Shown here piece after piece: positions 13,101 to 25,946 of a DNA stretch of 64,000 nt. The notes below the pieces were generated by a model. That model had not been told where the DNA came from. It worked only from the letters and a program-made list of their open reading frames with translations, and did no database searches. The position numbers and the translations under genes were made by a program. Source of the DNA: Psettodes erumei (taxonomy: Eukaryota; Chordata; Actinopteri; Pleuronectiformes; Psettodidae); assembly GCA_016785225.1 (NCBI GenBank), contig JAFBJZ010000357.1, positions 2,485,501 through 2,549,500 of the forward strand, read 5' to 3'. How positions within the stretch are numbered: the stretch's first letter is position 1; every line of letters starts with the position of its first letter.

Positions 13101-14921
13101 CAATCAGACCGTAGGACTTTTTAGTATAATAGATCAAATTTAGTTACTAGTTTTGCGTCTTATTATCAAAACCTTTTATAAATTGTATCTATGCTGTGAT
13201 CGATTGTATTAAGGTATTGGGCAAAAGAAGAAAGTCCCATCATGCAGTTTCACATCAGTTTGTGTTTAGAGTACATCTTTCACAACAGACTGCCATACAT
13301 GTTCACTTCCTGTTCACGCTCACACTCAGTGCATGCTTCTTCTTTAAGACCTCATGCTTCCTGTTTTTAATGTTCTTTTAATGTGCTACGACAATACATT
13401 TGCACTGCGTCAATGTGTCTATTGACAACAGATGTGTGACTTGCATGAGAACGAGAACAGCTTCTGTGATGATGACTAGATACCCTAACCTTTCACACAT
13501 CAACTTACAGGTGCTGTTTGGTTTTGAACTGTACAGTACATATATCACATAAGTTTAGGAAATGTGTAATCAAATGGTCTGCTTTTAACTTAGACTGACT
13601 GAATACGGTTGTTTTTTTCACCTGCAAGCACTTACAGTGTAGGGATTATTAGTATTACTTATACTGCAAAATTGTAAAGGAGGGTCAGTTTGAAGTTTTG
13701 CCAGTTTTGGTAACAGTTTAACACTTGTCTTGTAGCCAAGAGACAGGGCATCACTATGTGTGGAGTCATTAAAATCTATGCTTTGGCTCCTTTTGTAGGT
13801 CTTAGCTTCTGAATACCAGGAAAACTTTCAAAGCAGTTTAAGGAATACTTTTAGTTTTGATGAACTGTTCCATTACTCAAAGTGAAAGCAGAGCATCATG
13901 GACACTTCCTTTATGCCCCAGGACTCCATTTTAAAGCTGCTATAGTCAGTATTGTTAGTTTTTTTACTTATTAACAACCTGTCTGGCACCAAACTGCAGA
14001 CAGACAAATGTACTACCATGGAGGCAAACAACAACAGACTGAAGCTGAAAGGAAAGTGATTGTTTGAGAACTTCAGGTGGATATAAACTAAACTCCAAAG
14101 GCATGCTTAGGTTTAAAACTATGCTGAACAGTTCACTTTATCTACACCACTTAATGTCATGTGTAATCAAGTAGCTCTTCTCACAGGAAAACATATGCAC
14201 ACTCCCAGGCATGCTAGGTTACATAATAATTTCACACTTTCCAGCAACACAGAGACACAAAAAACAGCTGAGTTTGACTGACCCTGACAAAGTGGAATGA
14301 AAATGGAAAAGTAGCACTTCTTAAAAAAGCCTCTCCTTCTTGTGTATCTTCGTATTCTATTTAAATAATATAATTCATATACATAAGTAAATAAATGTTT
14401 TTGTTGTCTCCTCTTTAATTAAACAGATCATTTTTAAAGGCCCTGATTTACAAAAATATTTGTAATATGGACATACATATATCATCAGAGAACACAAAAC
14501 ATGTTTTTTTGGCCCTTTTATTAATCATCTATATTCTCTGTCTCCATTTGAATATTCACAACAATCATCTAAACTGCCACCTCTGCAACAGACAATGTTC
14601 AGATTTGTGATGTGTTTGTCAGTGTGACTTCCAGGATATGACTTTTGGTCCAATCCACAGAACACCACAGCCAAAATGCTGAGGGAGCAGTATTATATAG
14701 CTCAGCTACTTCTTGTCAGTGGACATGTTATTTTAGGTCCAGTGTTTTAGTTTTAAGCTAAAATCAGAAGTGGGCTTGTGGCTGCCGAGCCAATTCATGA
14801 CACAGCACACACATCTTAGACTGGAGGACAATAGGGCTCTCTGTGAGGAAGCACTTGCACACATATGCACATACACACACTGCTATGTTTAAACAGGTGG
14901 GCAGAAAATGAAGTGGTTAGT

Positions 14922-14963
<42 letters not shown>

Positions 14964-17269
14964 TGCGCACTTGTGTGTACGTGTGTGTGTGTGTTTGGTT
15001 ATTGAAAGGAAAGGAATGGATACGGCGTGTGTGTGTTTAGCCTTGGCTGTCCTCCCAAGAATACATACCACAGTGACATGAGCAGTGCAGAGACCAGCAG
15101 AATTCCTTCTTATGAAAATAAGCATAATGGAAACGTAGAGGAGAGGAGCGGAGAGGAGACAAGGAAGACAAAGAACACAATTAGAGGAGTATACGATACA
15201 TCTGTACAATGCAATGCACATAATGTGCTGTATATATTTGAAAAAATGATGATTGTGAAAAAACTGAAAATCAACTCAAGGTTTACTTTCCAGCTTCTTG
15301 AGCAATCAATCACGTCTTATGGTTTTCATCAGCAAAGGGAAGCGTCTCAGGTATCACCATGTCTCGTTCTTCTGACATAAAAGTTTTTCAAGAGGAAGAT
15401 TTAGATGGTTGACATCAAAGTTAAACCGTCTGACTTCAAGTTTAAGTTAACTTTAGTTTAACTTTACTCTTTCTAAAATGAAAGATATGTACTGAAAGTG
15501 ATGTTTACATTCAACGCATCCACAGCCCTTTACAATATCACCTTACTGCTGTTTTATAAATGGCTAGCTGTTGCCCCAGCTATTGTGTTGCCTCTTCTTG
15601 TCTCATTGTCAGTGGTATTTCACATCAGATAACAGATATCAAATATTAATAATCGAAACAGGACATTACTAAGTTAAAGAAGCTTTTTATTAACTCAACA
15701 TGTGAATGAAAAATATTTATTTAAGGTAATTCATCCATCCTTCCGTCTTTCACCTCATCATTAGTTTTGATGTGACAAAAAATGTACATCATCATAGAAA
15801 AATAAGTTGTGAAGTCGTTCAGTCATCAGTAACGCTGTCACAGGCTGGAACATAACAAACAGGTGATCTGCCAACAAAGATCATGAAATGTGTCTGAAAG
15901 CTCAGAAAGGGCTGGATGGTGCACCTTGAGTTAAAATTATTTGGTAAAACACAGTTCACAGTTTTGTTTTAAGAGTTCATTACTCTATATTGTACAAGTG
16001 CTCAAGATGCTGTCTAAATGCAATGCTTACTGTATCTCCCACTGGGAGTTCTCAAAAAGTAAGACTGTGGCATCATGGGAAAGCAGTCAAGAAATTACTG
16101 TTACACACAAACAAAACATGGTGGTACAGCAGACAACCACATGCGTTTCTGAACTGATGCAGCTCATACTGGGAAGTCATGATCAGTAACATCTGCTGCG
16201 TGCATGTATACACTGAGGTGGGCTGAGCTTTTGGGAAGTGACTTGTCGTCTGAGGTAGTTTAGAGGTTCTGACGGCTGTGAAAAAAAAAAAAGAAAGAAA
16301 AGAGGAAGCACAGAATGTGATGACGTTGGTCAGAGTGGTCAGAATGAGTTTGGCTAGCACCCCAGCAAAAGTTTTAATGAGCATGAGTTAACAACAAGAC
16401 TGATTGGTGATGTTCATGATTGTTCCTCAAGGAATGAGTTGTCTCATCTCCTGTTTGTTCCCAGGAGTATGGCACCTCAGCTTTACACACACACAAGTAC
16501 CACTCACTATGACATAATGTTTACATTACTCTGGCTAGAAGGCTCCTTAAGAGACAGAGACTCGTATCACCTTAAGTTGCTCCCAAACAGCAAAAACTAA
16601 ACCATAATGTGGAATTTCTGCCATCACCTTCAGTCTTTTCGGAGTAAAAAAATAAATATTTTGAATGCTGTCATTGCAAAGTGCTTTGTTTTAAAAAAAA
16701 AAAAAAAAAATCATGGTTGATAATTCATTCACAGTATACCACAGCAAAATCAAATAAAGTTATGGCACATAATGAATGTAATACTTTGGGGATGATCATA
16801 CAGAAATTGCTGTAGGAAAAATGCCCAGGCAAAGATGACTGGTTTGCAATTGTCAATGACAAAAATTGAGTGTCTGATCTGATCTGATCTCATACAGTGC
16901 ATGTGGTTTGTAAATACTGGAAAAATATGACAGATACTGTGTATCCCTCTAAGCTGTAACTCATTAAATTTGTTTTAGGCATATTTAAGCTTTTAAAAGG
17001 CAACATAATCTAAACAAAAATAATGTAGACATTACATTTATACTGTGTCTTGCAGTGGGGATTTTGGTCGACATATCAAAATCAGTGACCACAGAAGGAC
17101 TTTCATAAGGACGCTAACATTGTAAAACAACTGGCAGTGTCAGTCCCATGATGCACAGACAGACCGTTAACAGACATGCAGGCTGGTAGAAAACTACCGG
17201 GGGAAGTTGGCACAGGAAACAGTGTGGTGCAGACACTTGCCATCGCACACAGTAACCCACGTACAGGCC

Positions 17270-17303
<34 letters not shown>

Positions 17304-18968
17304 ATATACAGACAGATACAAATCCAGCCCTCTTAAATCAAGTAGGCATTTACAAGTTTCCTGGATACCAACATATGAATAAAATGCCAAAATTTGACAT
17401 GAGGCTCCCAATCCGTTAATATCTCTCAGATCAAGCACACTGATCAATATTATGAGTTGTTGCCTGGATACAGTTGGATGAGTGCAGTGTTAGAGTATAC
17501 AAAGGGGGAATCATCCTTTGGCTCACATTTAGCTTCACAGAGAGGGTGACGCTCACATCTGCACCTCAGCTACTACTGCAGCAATATTTCCTATACTCAA
17601 CTTGGATTAAGGGATAAAATGTTGCTCTTTAGGGGATTTTTTTACACGCACTCATTCAACTGTCATACGGTACAGAGAATTCCTTCTATACAGAAGGTTC
17701 TCACAGTGTAAGAAGGTGTACAATATATTCATATAAATATATTATGGTTAGCATGAATAGAGGCTGAAACGTTTCTCTGAGGGAGTTATTAACATACATT
17801 CCAAGAGGAAATTCACTGCCAAACCTGCTGCCCAACTTCCATCCAGATAGGGAGAGGGTCAAATTCTGAAAAGTGCACACAAAGACACACATAAACACAA
17901 GCTGATTCTGAGTTAGACTCATAATGACCAGATCACATAAGCTTCACATATATGCATTTTACACAAATAGTTAAAACAGTTTTGATGCAAATAATGTTTC
18001 ATAATCCTCTGTATCATCCTGCCAATACATTTTCTTATACATTGATGAATACACAGCACTTAGTGTGTGTTCATGTTGAATATTATCATTCCGTATGATT
18101 TAGCGAAATTGAAATGAACACAGAAGCAGACTGGAGAATCATTGTTTGGACTGCACAGGGGACCTCATTATCTGTGCACCTCAGTGCAGCAGGAACAGTC
18201 AGTTTATTTACTTCAAGTTTTAATATGATGTTTTGTAGATTTAAACAAAAAAACAATGCTGGCTTCAGAGATTCAGCACATGACCCAGCATGACTGCATG
18301 TTCACAGACATGAGGCACCAACACTTGTCTGTTATTACAAGTAATCTGATGAGGAACTCATCATCATCATCATTGTCACTCATCTTTATCAGAGTTGAAG
18401 CTCATCAAATTACCAAAGAACCTGCTTGAGACCAAATTGGATTAAACATATTTTACAGACTGAACATTCAACATTCCTGTTCCAGGACACAAAAACTACA
18501 AATCTGAGGATGTCATAAAGTTTGTTTGTTTTTCTCATCTTCAGCACAAAACCAATAAACTCACATGAAAATGCCTGTTGGGGGTTGCACTGTAAAATGT
18601 CATTGACATTGACATTGACAAAATAGCAGAGTACTGGCATTTGTCTTTGTTCCTCTTTAAACCGCTTCAGCAAATACATATGTCACAGCACAGACCCTCG
18701 TGGCACTCAGCATTCGGGAGCATTTCAGCAATACCTGACGTCATTCAGCATTCTGTCTTTTCATGGCAGTCATCTTTTTCCTCTCTCAGGCTCATGTCAC
18801 CTGTGTGAGGTAATTGCAAAAAAATATATATCCCTTTGTAGGATTTTACCAAAGTACAAATGATTTTTGACATCTCACTCACATTAAGTTTCCTTCATCA
18901 GCATTTTTCTGTTAAATGCTGCCATTACAACACCAAGACACGGATTTATTTGAAATCCACACAGCCCA

Positions 18969-19008
<40 letters not shown>

Positions 19009-21224
19009 TTTTCTGGGCTTTTTTTCTTTGTTGGTTTTATTGATTTTTAAAACATATTCAAAATGTAATGAACTAAATTAGCCCTTCTTTTTTCACCAAC
19101 TTCTCTCTCTAGTTTCGTTGCGTTTGTCACTCCTCTCCTCCTCCTCTGGCTGTCTCATCACGTTCCTGCTATTGATTTAAAATGTTAAGACTCCATTTTC
19201 CTTCCCATCAAAATTAATTTCTAATGAAGTGCAGTTTTTTCCCTGTTTCCTGTAAGAAATACATTTTAAACCTTTGTCCTTCCTTCTGGTCACACTGGAG
19301 AAGACCAAAGTGATAAACCATTCCTCTGTATTAAAACAAATATTCAACTGTTTGTTTTGTTTTGAGTTGGAGAGGATCTCCAGGAACTGTTGCTTAACAA
19401 ACACACCAATCCATGGCTCGCTTCCAGGGACAGGTTGTGCAAGGTCTCCCCTGTCTAAGATGAGTCTGTGTTTACAGGAAGCTCTGGCCTGTATTTTTTC
19501 ATGTCTACAGTAATAAATGCACACAGACATGAAGAACATACACAACGTGTACAGATTAAGGTTACAGATGCAGATGGTGTTTCACATTTCTTTATATGGA
19601 AAATGAACCAAATTAATCAAATCCAGTTCAGTCCAGTTTCATTTGTATAGCACAAATTCAAAACATACATAATCTAAAGGCACTTTACAGGGTAAGGTCA
19701 TGACTTATATTATTATATATTATATTACCTAATATTTATGTGGATTAATTATCATCAATGTACTAGGTGAAGTCCATCAGAATTTATGTGGAAATGGTGC
19801 AACAGCGCCTCTCACTGGTGAATCCAACAAACAGAATTGTAGGTTGATTGAGGTGAAGTACCTGTAGCCTTATAATGAAATTAATTCAAATGAACAATGA
19901 TGACATAAGATATATTCCCCTCTATATATACAAATTGCCAGTCACAACAATAATTTAGAATATTTCATACAAAAACTTATTGGCGCAATTAAATATTGTG
20001 GGTATTAACCCTCCTCTCCTGTCCACTCTTGAAAAATCCAGAGTGTTGTAGGTGCACTATCAATATTGCATCAGACACAGTCTCATCAGAGCAGAGCAGC
20101 AGCAAAGCAGCACTGTCACATCTTTGGGTTCTCACACATATACTCCTTTTCTCAGTCAACTGAGCTAACTGTGAACTGTGAAGTGGATGACAACACCAAC
20201 AGTGGCCATGGTGCAGGTGGAATCCAGCAGTGGGCAGTAGAATGCAACAAATATCAGCAAAAACCAATTCCCTGTGTAATCATACAGGATGTAAATATAT
20301 GGTTCCTCTTCTGCATCTGTGTCATTCCCAAACAATGTGAGCTCAGCAAACACTTTTAAAGACATTGCATTCTATAACAATTTATGTCACTAGACCCACA
20401 GGTGGATTCACTGAGGTTGTAATCATAAAAAAGTGGTAATTTGCAATGGACAGTCAGCCTGTGACGTAAACTTTGTCACTGATGTAAGATAGCACATTGT
20501 AATGTTGTTCACAAATGGTCTCCTGTTTTACATTGTTCCACTCTGCCATTGAGTGTACACCCCACGAAACAATTTCATTCACACTCACATTCATTCATTC
20601 ACACAAATATCCACTGCAGTAGCAACAAAAACACACTCTACATGACAGTCCAGACAGATCACTGTATTTCTTCATGCATACTCATCTAATGAAGTGTTGC
20701 TGTCTCTCTCCTTCAGGATCTGAAAGACATACAGTGTTTACCTGGAGAAGAGGTGATGGCACAGTAACACGTGTAAACTACGTCAAATGTTGGGGAATTT
20801 TAATGTAAGTTTTGATTGAGACGTTAAAATTTGTCTCAGGGTGCATATTTGTTTAATGTCCGGGGTGCAAATAAAATTCCACTGTACTGTAAAATGAGTT
20901 AACTGATGTGTTTAGATGTGATTGGTCCAGGGAAAGGGATTTAATGTGTATCAACCTCTAGATTCAGTCTGAGGGTGGGTGGGATCCATTTTTTTAACCC
21001 TCTATTTTTGCTGGGGATGCCCAGGTTTTTCATCATCATGCTTGTAGTAAATAAAACACCTCATTCGTTTTGCAACCTATGCCATCTTGTTATTTTTTGA
21101 CCATCAACCCTGTAACTTTTTAATACAGTCCCTTGTCTTGACTTAGCTTGAGAAATGTCACCTAAACAATATATGAAGATAAATGTGATCGTTGAGCATC
21201 GAATTTCAAAACAACTGAACTAAA
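6520..21224. other. Intergenic DNA between the two ZFP36-family genes, left part
   Basis: No gene is supported. The stretch holds GT/CA microsatellites (about 10158-10190, 14922-14961, 17271-17302 and 18975-19006), an A-run at about 16693-16710, and a short fragment at 19621-19690 reading like a dispersed fish repeat. A possible isolated exon at about 20716-20750 (ttcag acceptor, GAG|gtgatg donor) has no recognisable product. Open frames of 60-120 codons overlap repeats or lack any domain. Confidence 0.5.
19618..19695 (+). repeat. Possible dispersed-repeat fragment
   Basis: The segment reads cagtttcatttgtatagcac, followed by a short spacer and aaaggcactttacagggtaa. This pairing of a 'tttgtatagc' box with a 'cactttacag' box recurs in dispersed repeats of fish genomes. 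A related 'tttatttatacag' string occurs at about 21507-21525. The element class cannot be assigned from the sequence alone. Confidence 0.35.
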
Positions 21225-21490
21225 TGTGCAACCATAGTGTTGACCATGTGGGAAGTCTCCCCTGGCTCACAGTCAGTGATTTGCAGTTCATACCAAAAAT
21301 GTTGAATGGACATGAGGTCAGGGCTCTGTGCACAAAGAGCCCAATCACAATTTTTCCAAACCAAACTTGAAAAAAGAAAAGAAAAGCATTTCTTTGTGCA
21401 TGGGTACATGATCATGTTGAAACAGAGGAGAGCCTTTCCAAAACTCTTGCCACAAAATTGGAAGAAAAACTCTTAAAACTCTGCTTTAAA
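21225..21490 (-). mobile_element. Relic of a Tc1-like transposase gene fragment
   Basis: On the minus strand a degraded frame contains AQSPDLMSIQHFW, a decayed form of the Tc1/mariner motif QSPDLNPIEHLW that surrounds a catalytic Asp. The plus-strand text 'gaggtcagggctctgtg' and 'cttgccacaaaattggaag' is shared with the better preserved element at 41.2-42.3 kb, so both belong to the same family. No terminal inverted repeats were found. It is non-functional. Confidence 0.7.
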
Positions 21491-24400
21491 AAATCAAGGC
21501 AATCAAATTTATTTATACAGTATTTCTCAAAATGAAGGCAATAAAAAGGGTTTTATATAATACCCAAAAGACAAGCAACAAAAGAAGCACAAAGTAATAT
21601 AGAAATAAAAACATAAATATTATTTAAAAAGAACGGTAAGCTAAAATACAATAAGCTAAATCAGTATCAACTTAATTACAACAGAACTGAATTATGAAAT
21701 ATCATTATATAATGTTGGATGAGTTCTTCCATCTGAAACTAAGAAACCAAGCTATATATATATATATAAAGTTTGTGATCTGTGTTCAAGCTTTGGGTGT
21801 GTGTGTACTAAGTGAGTGTACCCCTATATGTCTGTTTTAGGACCCCAGAAGTACACATAAACACAAACAGAGCAGACTCTTTTTTTAGCAAAAACAAATG
21901 TGTCCAAAGAAACTAATGTCTTAACTCCACCCCCATCACTCTCTCACACCCTCTTGCAACCTGAATCATTGTCTCCTTCTCCATGAGAGTCTGTCTTAAG
22001 ACATTTGTCACTGTTATCTTGTTTTTCAGCCTTTGCCGTCCTCCTCTCTTTGCTCTCCTCCTCCTCTAGCTTTCTAATTGAATCCACAGGAGTGAATTCC
22101 AGTGGGCAAGAGAGGAGGAGAGGGAAGGGGGGGAGGTGATGTCAGAGGTCAAAGGTTAGGCTATGACCTTTGCCCTGTGAGTAGAACCCTACTGTGCGGC
22201 GTTTCTGGATGTGTGTGTGTGTATGCGTTTGTGTGCATAAAAAAGACACGAGAGAGAGAGAGACTCATAGTTGTTATGTATTTATGCATAAAAGAACATT
22301 CCAGTGCAGTCACTCTGGTTATCATGTTTATTCATGAGGTAGCAGCCATGTCTTCATATTAAAGTTTTATTATAATCTACATTTTATATATATGTTTAGC
22401 TCTTTTGTCTTTGCCGGCCTCTTTTCAGTCTTACTAACCTTGGAAAATGAAATTTCTAAATGGACTTCAGGATGGTATTGTGTTTTGGATTTGGAACTTT
22501 GGATTGGAGGAAATTTTACTGTCAGGGAAACTCTCTTCCTAAATCCCAGACTCTCTCTGTGAATGCCAAAGGCCCTCTGCAAGCACAAAAACACATACAA
22601 GCATGGACAAAAATGCACACACACACTCACAAGTGAATGGGGCAGGGGGTAGCCTAGATTGTAAAAGAAAGAAGATGCTGAGGAGGGGGTGGGGGGTGAA
22701 GAAAGGGGAGGAAAAGAGGGTTAGGGTTAGCAGATGTTCATCAGGTCTACAAACCCCTCCTCCCCTCTTGCGTCCCCTTTATATTTCACTGGTAATAGTA
22801 GCCTCTTATCTGAAGAAGCCTGTGTGGGGCTGTGGAGGAATGACTTCACTTAATCATGAGCATTTCAATAGGTTGAGTGTGCAAGTGTGTGTGTTTCATC
22901 CTCTGTAACGCACATGTACAAACACTCTCTCACAAACACACACACACACACATATACAAATGGTGGAACGCAATTTCCACTCACACACAGACACACTGTC
23001 GACAATGTTGAGATTCTGGATTAGCCAGCTCTTCTGCACTCAACCTTCTGTCCTCCCCCATATCCCCAAACTGGCTCTTCTGTACGACTTAATTATTTAA
23101 CCCGTATTTCTTCAGAAACATCCTGCCGGACTGGGTGCACCATACAAGTCTTAGGCAACCTCACATCGCCATGTCACCCCTGTAAATCTCCTCTAATATC
23201 AAACAGATGTTGAATCAGTAAATGCCTTTCTAATGACTTTGCTAATTACGCCACTGCAGGAAAGATTCCCCTTATGACACATTTCTGTGTGTCTGATTGA
23301 TTCATCCCAACATTGTAAATATACGTTACTGTACACAGAGCCAGTCTAACCAACCATCTCTTTGCTCCACCTTCAATGCCACCCTCTCGTTCTCTCTCTC
23401 TCATTTCCAGGTTTTCTCCCAAATCGCCCCAATCCTGCCCATCAACCCCTCTCCTCACCCCCAGCTCTTTCCTCCTAACAAGCCCCTCTATCTCACCCAT
23501 TCACCACCCTCTGTTATTTCCACTGCATGTGTGTGTGTGTGTGTCTATGGGGGTTGAGTCGCGGAGGGCGGGCCATTAGTTTGTTAGTTGGTTCTGCAGC
23601 TCATTGAGCTCATTGTGTTCCAAAGGCCCTCTAAGCTCAGCTGGACTCAACAAGAAGCCAGAACTCTCTTTCAAATCTCTCTCTACTCCATTTTACCCCT
23701 CCCCCTTTCCTTCAGAAGGACCCCCCTCAACCCCCTCCCCCTTCCAACCCCCACTCTCAGTAATCCCCAATTTACCCAAAAGACATTTGTTTGTCGAAGT
23801 CAACTCAACTCGCAGACCAAATTGCTTGTTTATAGACGAAATTTCGTTTATTTAACCAAATGAACAGAAGAGCCTGCTTACCTCCAGCCACTCATGTTGT
23901 TGACATCTTGCTGACGGCTTGTTGTTCACTTTGGTGGTCTTCATCTCAGGTAAATACAAACAAACAAACTCACTGAGCCAACCTCTTAAAGATGACCAAC
24001 TAATTAGAACAGCTTCTCGTGTCTGGGTTTGCACCCAAAGGTCAGTCGCAATGTAATTAGGCCTTGTTCACACTTCGCATCAAACGTACCTCGGTTCACA
24101 TGACCAGACGCGGGCATTTTCAGAGGTGGTCTGGAAATTTGTGCACATACATGGGGCATTGTGGTGGCCTGGTGGTTAGGAAGGTGCTCTGCAAAATGTA
24201 CAACAACCCCCTCCTAAAAAAATACTGATTCTGATACTGATATTATACTGATAACAAACTTTTAGGAAAACCGCTTTGTGGAAATTTTGAAAGTGTGTGG
24301 GGGGCGCTCTGTCAAACACACACACACACACACACACACTTAATGGTGACCACTTGGCTGGACCAAAACAAAGCTTTTCGCCAGGCTTTGTGGAGGTGGC

Positions 24401-25850
24401 TCAGAGCGATACAGTATGGGCTGGTTTCAAGAACCTTCAGACTTCTTCTCGGGGGGGGGGTGGCGGCGTGAGCACTTGCAACCTTTTGCAAAGCAATTTC
24501 TGTGGCTTCATTTTTGTTCTTTTTCATCTAAGAGAGCTATGCATTGTACATTTAGGTAACTCTAAAATATGATACGATTACACAATCATGTTTCAAAGCA
24601 TATATCATATCAACATATACAACAAATATCTTCTTCATAAACATGCTTTTGTTCTGATCATACATGTTTGTGAATTCAGTTTAAGCAGGCCCTTACCCCC
24701 AGGGGTGAATCCTAACCCTTACTTATGGCCACTAGAAGCACTGAACTTACAGAAACTGAGAGCTGTTTCTTTCCCTGAAGTTGCAGCCAACTGTTTGCAA
24801 ACTCATCGGGCCACTAGACATGCTGCTGCAATGCTCCTTACAACCCAGAGGTGTGACAACTTCACTCCTGGCAGACCTGTGTGTGTGAGTGTGTGTGTGT
24901 GTGTGTGCGTTCGCGCGTGTGTTCTTGAATCTTTGTGAGGACCAAATGCCACACCAGTGATGGTTGATGACCTTTTTTCTGTCAGTGCCAACTTTTGGCA
25001 ATTTCTATAGGCTTGTATTTGGGTCATATGAGGTTCGATCATGGGGAAATTAAATTTTGCTTTGACATTTTAGATCCTTGCAAAGACAGAGAAACTGTCT
25101 TTGTGTGTATTTGGTGTGAGTGGGACTGTCAGATATTCTCATGGCTCTGCTCTGCAGTGGAATTTTTCACACATCCACCTTTACCATTGAAATCAAAGCC
25201 TTCACTCTTCCTTGTCTGTCTCATAGGGCTATGCTGTCTCCATGCTGTCTTCTCTAACCATATGTTGAGTTCTCCTTTTCTTCTGCCTGTCTTTCTTCTG
25301 TTTGCTTCCTGCCTGTCTACTTCGGCACTCTTTCTTTTATAACCATTCTTTAATTTGTTTGAGCAACTAGTATTTATTATTTGACTTAAAAGAAAAAAAA
25401 TATTTATGCTCTGGCTTTAACCAATGAAGGACTTTTATGAACATCAACATCAGCCGGCAGACATAATCTTAAAATTCTGGATGAAATTTGCATTTAGACT
25501 AATTATTTTCGACAAAAAATACTTCGTTTAATTTATTCAAATACCACGCAGCAGCTGAGAGCATTTCAAAATCACTGGTGTTAAAATTGTCTGTAAAAAT
25601 ACAAGCAAAAATACCCATCTTTTGACAACGTCTCACACAGCCTACCGGAAGTGCCTGCAAATATTACAAGATTATAAGAACACGATGGTGCCTGTTGGTT
25701 CGACTTGACTCACAGAGCTAACGTCGAAGCCAATAATGGCTAAAGTTACAGTTTTAAAATAAACAGTATTTACATCCAGCAGTTCGGGGGTAAGAGGACC
25801 TGGGTCTAGGTCTGGTGGGACGCCCCGGGGCTGCCTCTCAGGTGGGGGGG
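21491..25850. other. Intergenic DNA between the two ZFP36-family genes, right part
   Basis: No exon is supported. The stretch contains AT and CA microsatellites (for example about 21751-21769 and 24317-24340), a G-run at about 24448-24458, a pyrimidine-rich zone at about 23360-23520 and a (GT)n tract at about 24885-24906. Apparent open frames between 23.2 and 24.0 kb are products of base-composition bias. A stretch near 24150-24190 (gtggcctggtggttaggaag) faintly resembles a tRNA-derived SINE A-box, but no B-box or tail was found. Confidence 0.45.
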
Positions 25851-25946
25851 AGTGGCTAACAGCGTCGCGGGGTATAAATCACACACGTGGTCCTGCTCTT
25901 GGGGCTTGTTTAGTAGCGCACACTCTGCTGGAAACTTCTGACCAAC
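25840..25946 (+). promoter_or_regulatory. TATA promoter of the second ZFP36-family gene, with E-box
   Basis: TATAAA lies at 25873-25878 inside a CpG-containing GC-rich stretch, with CACGTG (E-box) at 25884-25889. Transcription would start near 25900-25910, giving a leader of about 40 bases before the ATG at 25947, which sits in the context accaacATGc. CpG richness continues into the first exon and the start of the intron, typical of a constitutive or rapidly inducible vertebrate promoter. Confidence 0.65.

Noticed and set aside
20716..20750. Isolated exon-like segment with ttcag acceptor and GAG|gtgatg donor
   Set aside because: Too short, no recognisable product and no partner exons found nearby.
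24130..24200. tRNA-derived SINE candidate (gtggcctggtggttagg)
   Set aside because: Only an A-box-like string was seen; no B-box, tail or target duplication.
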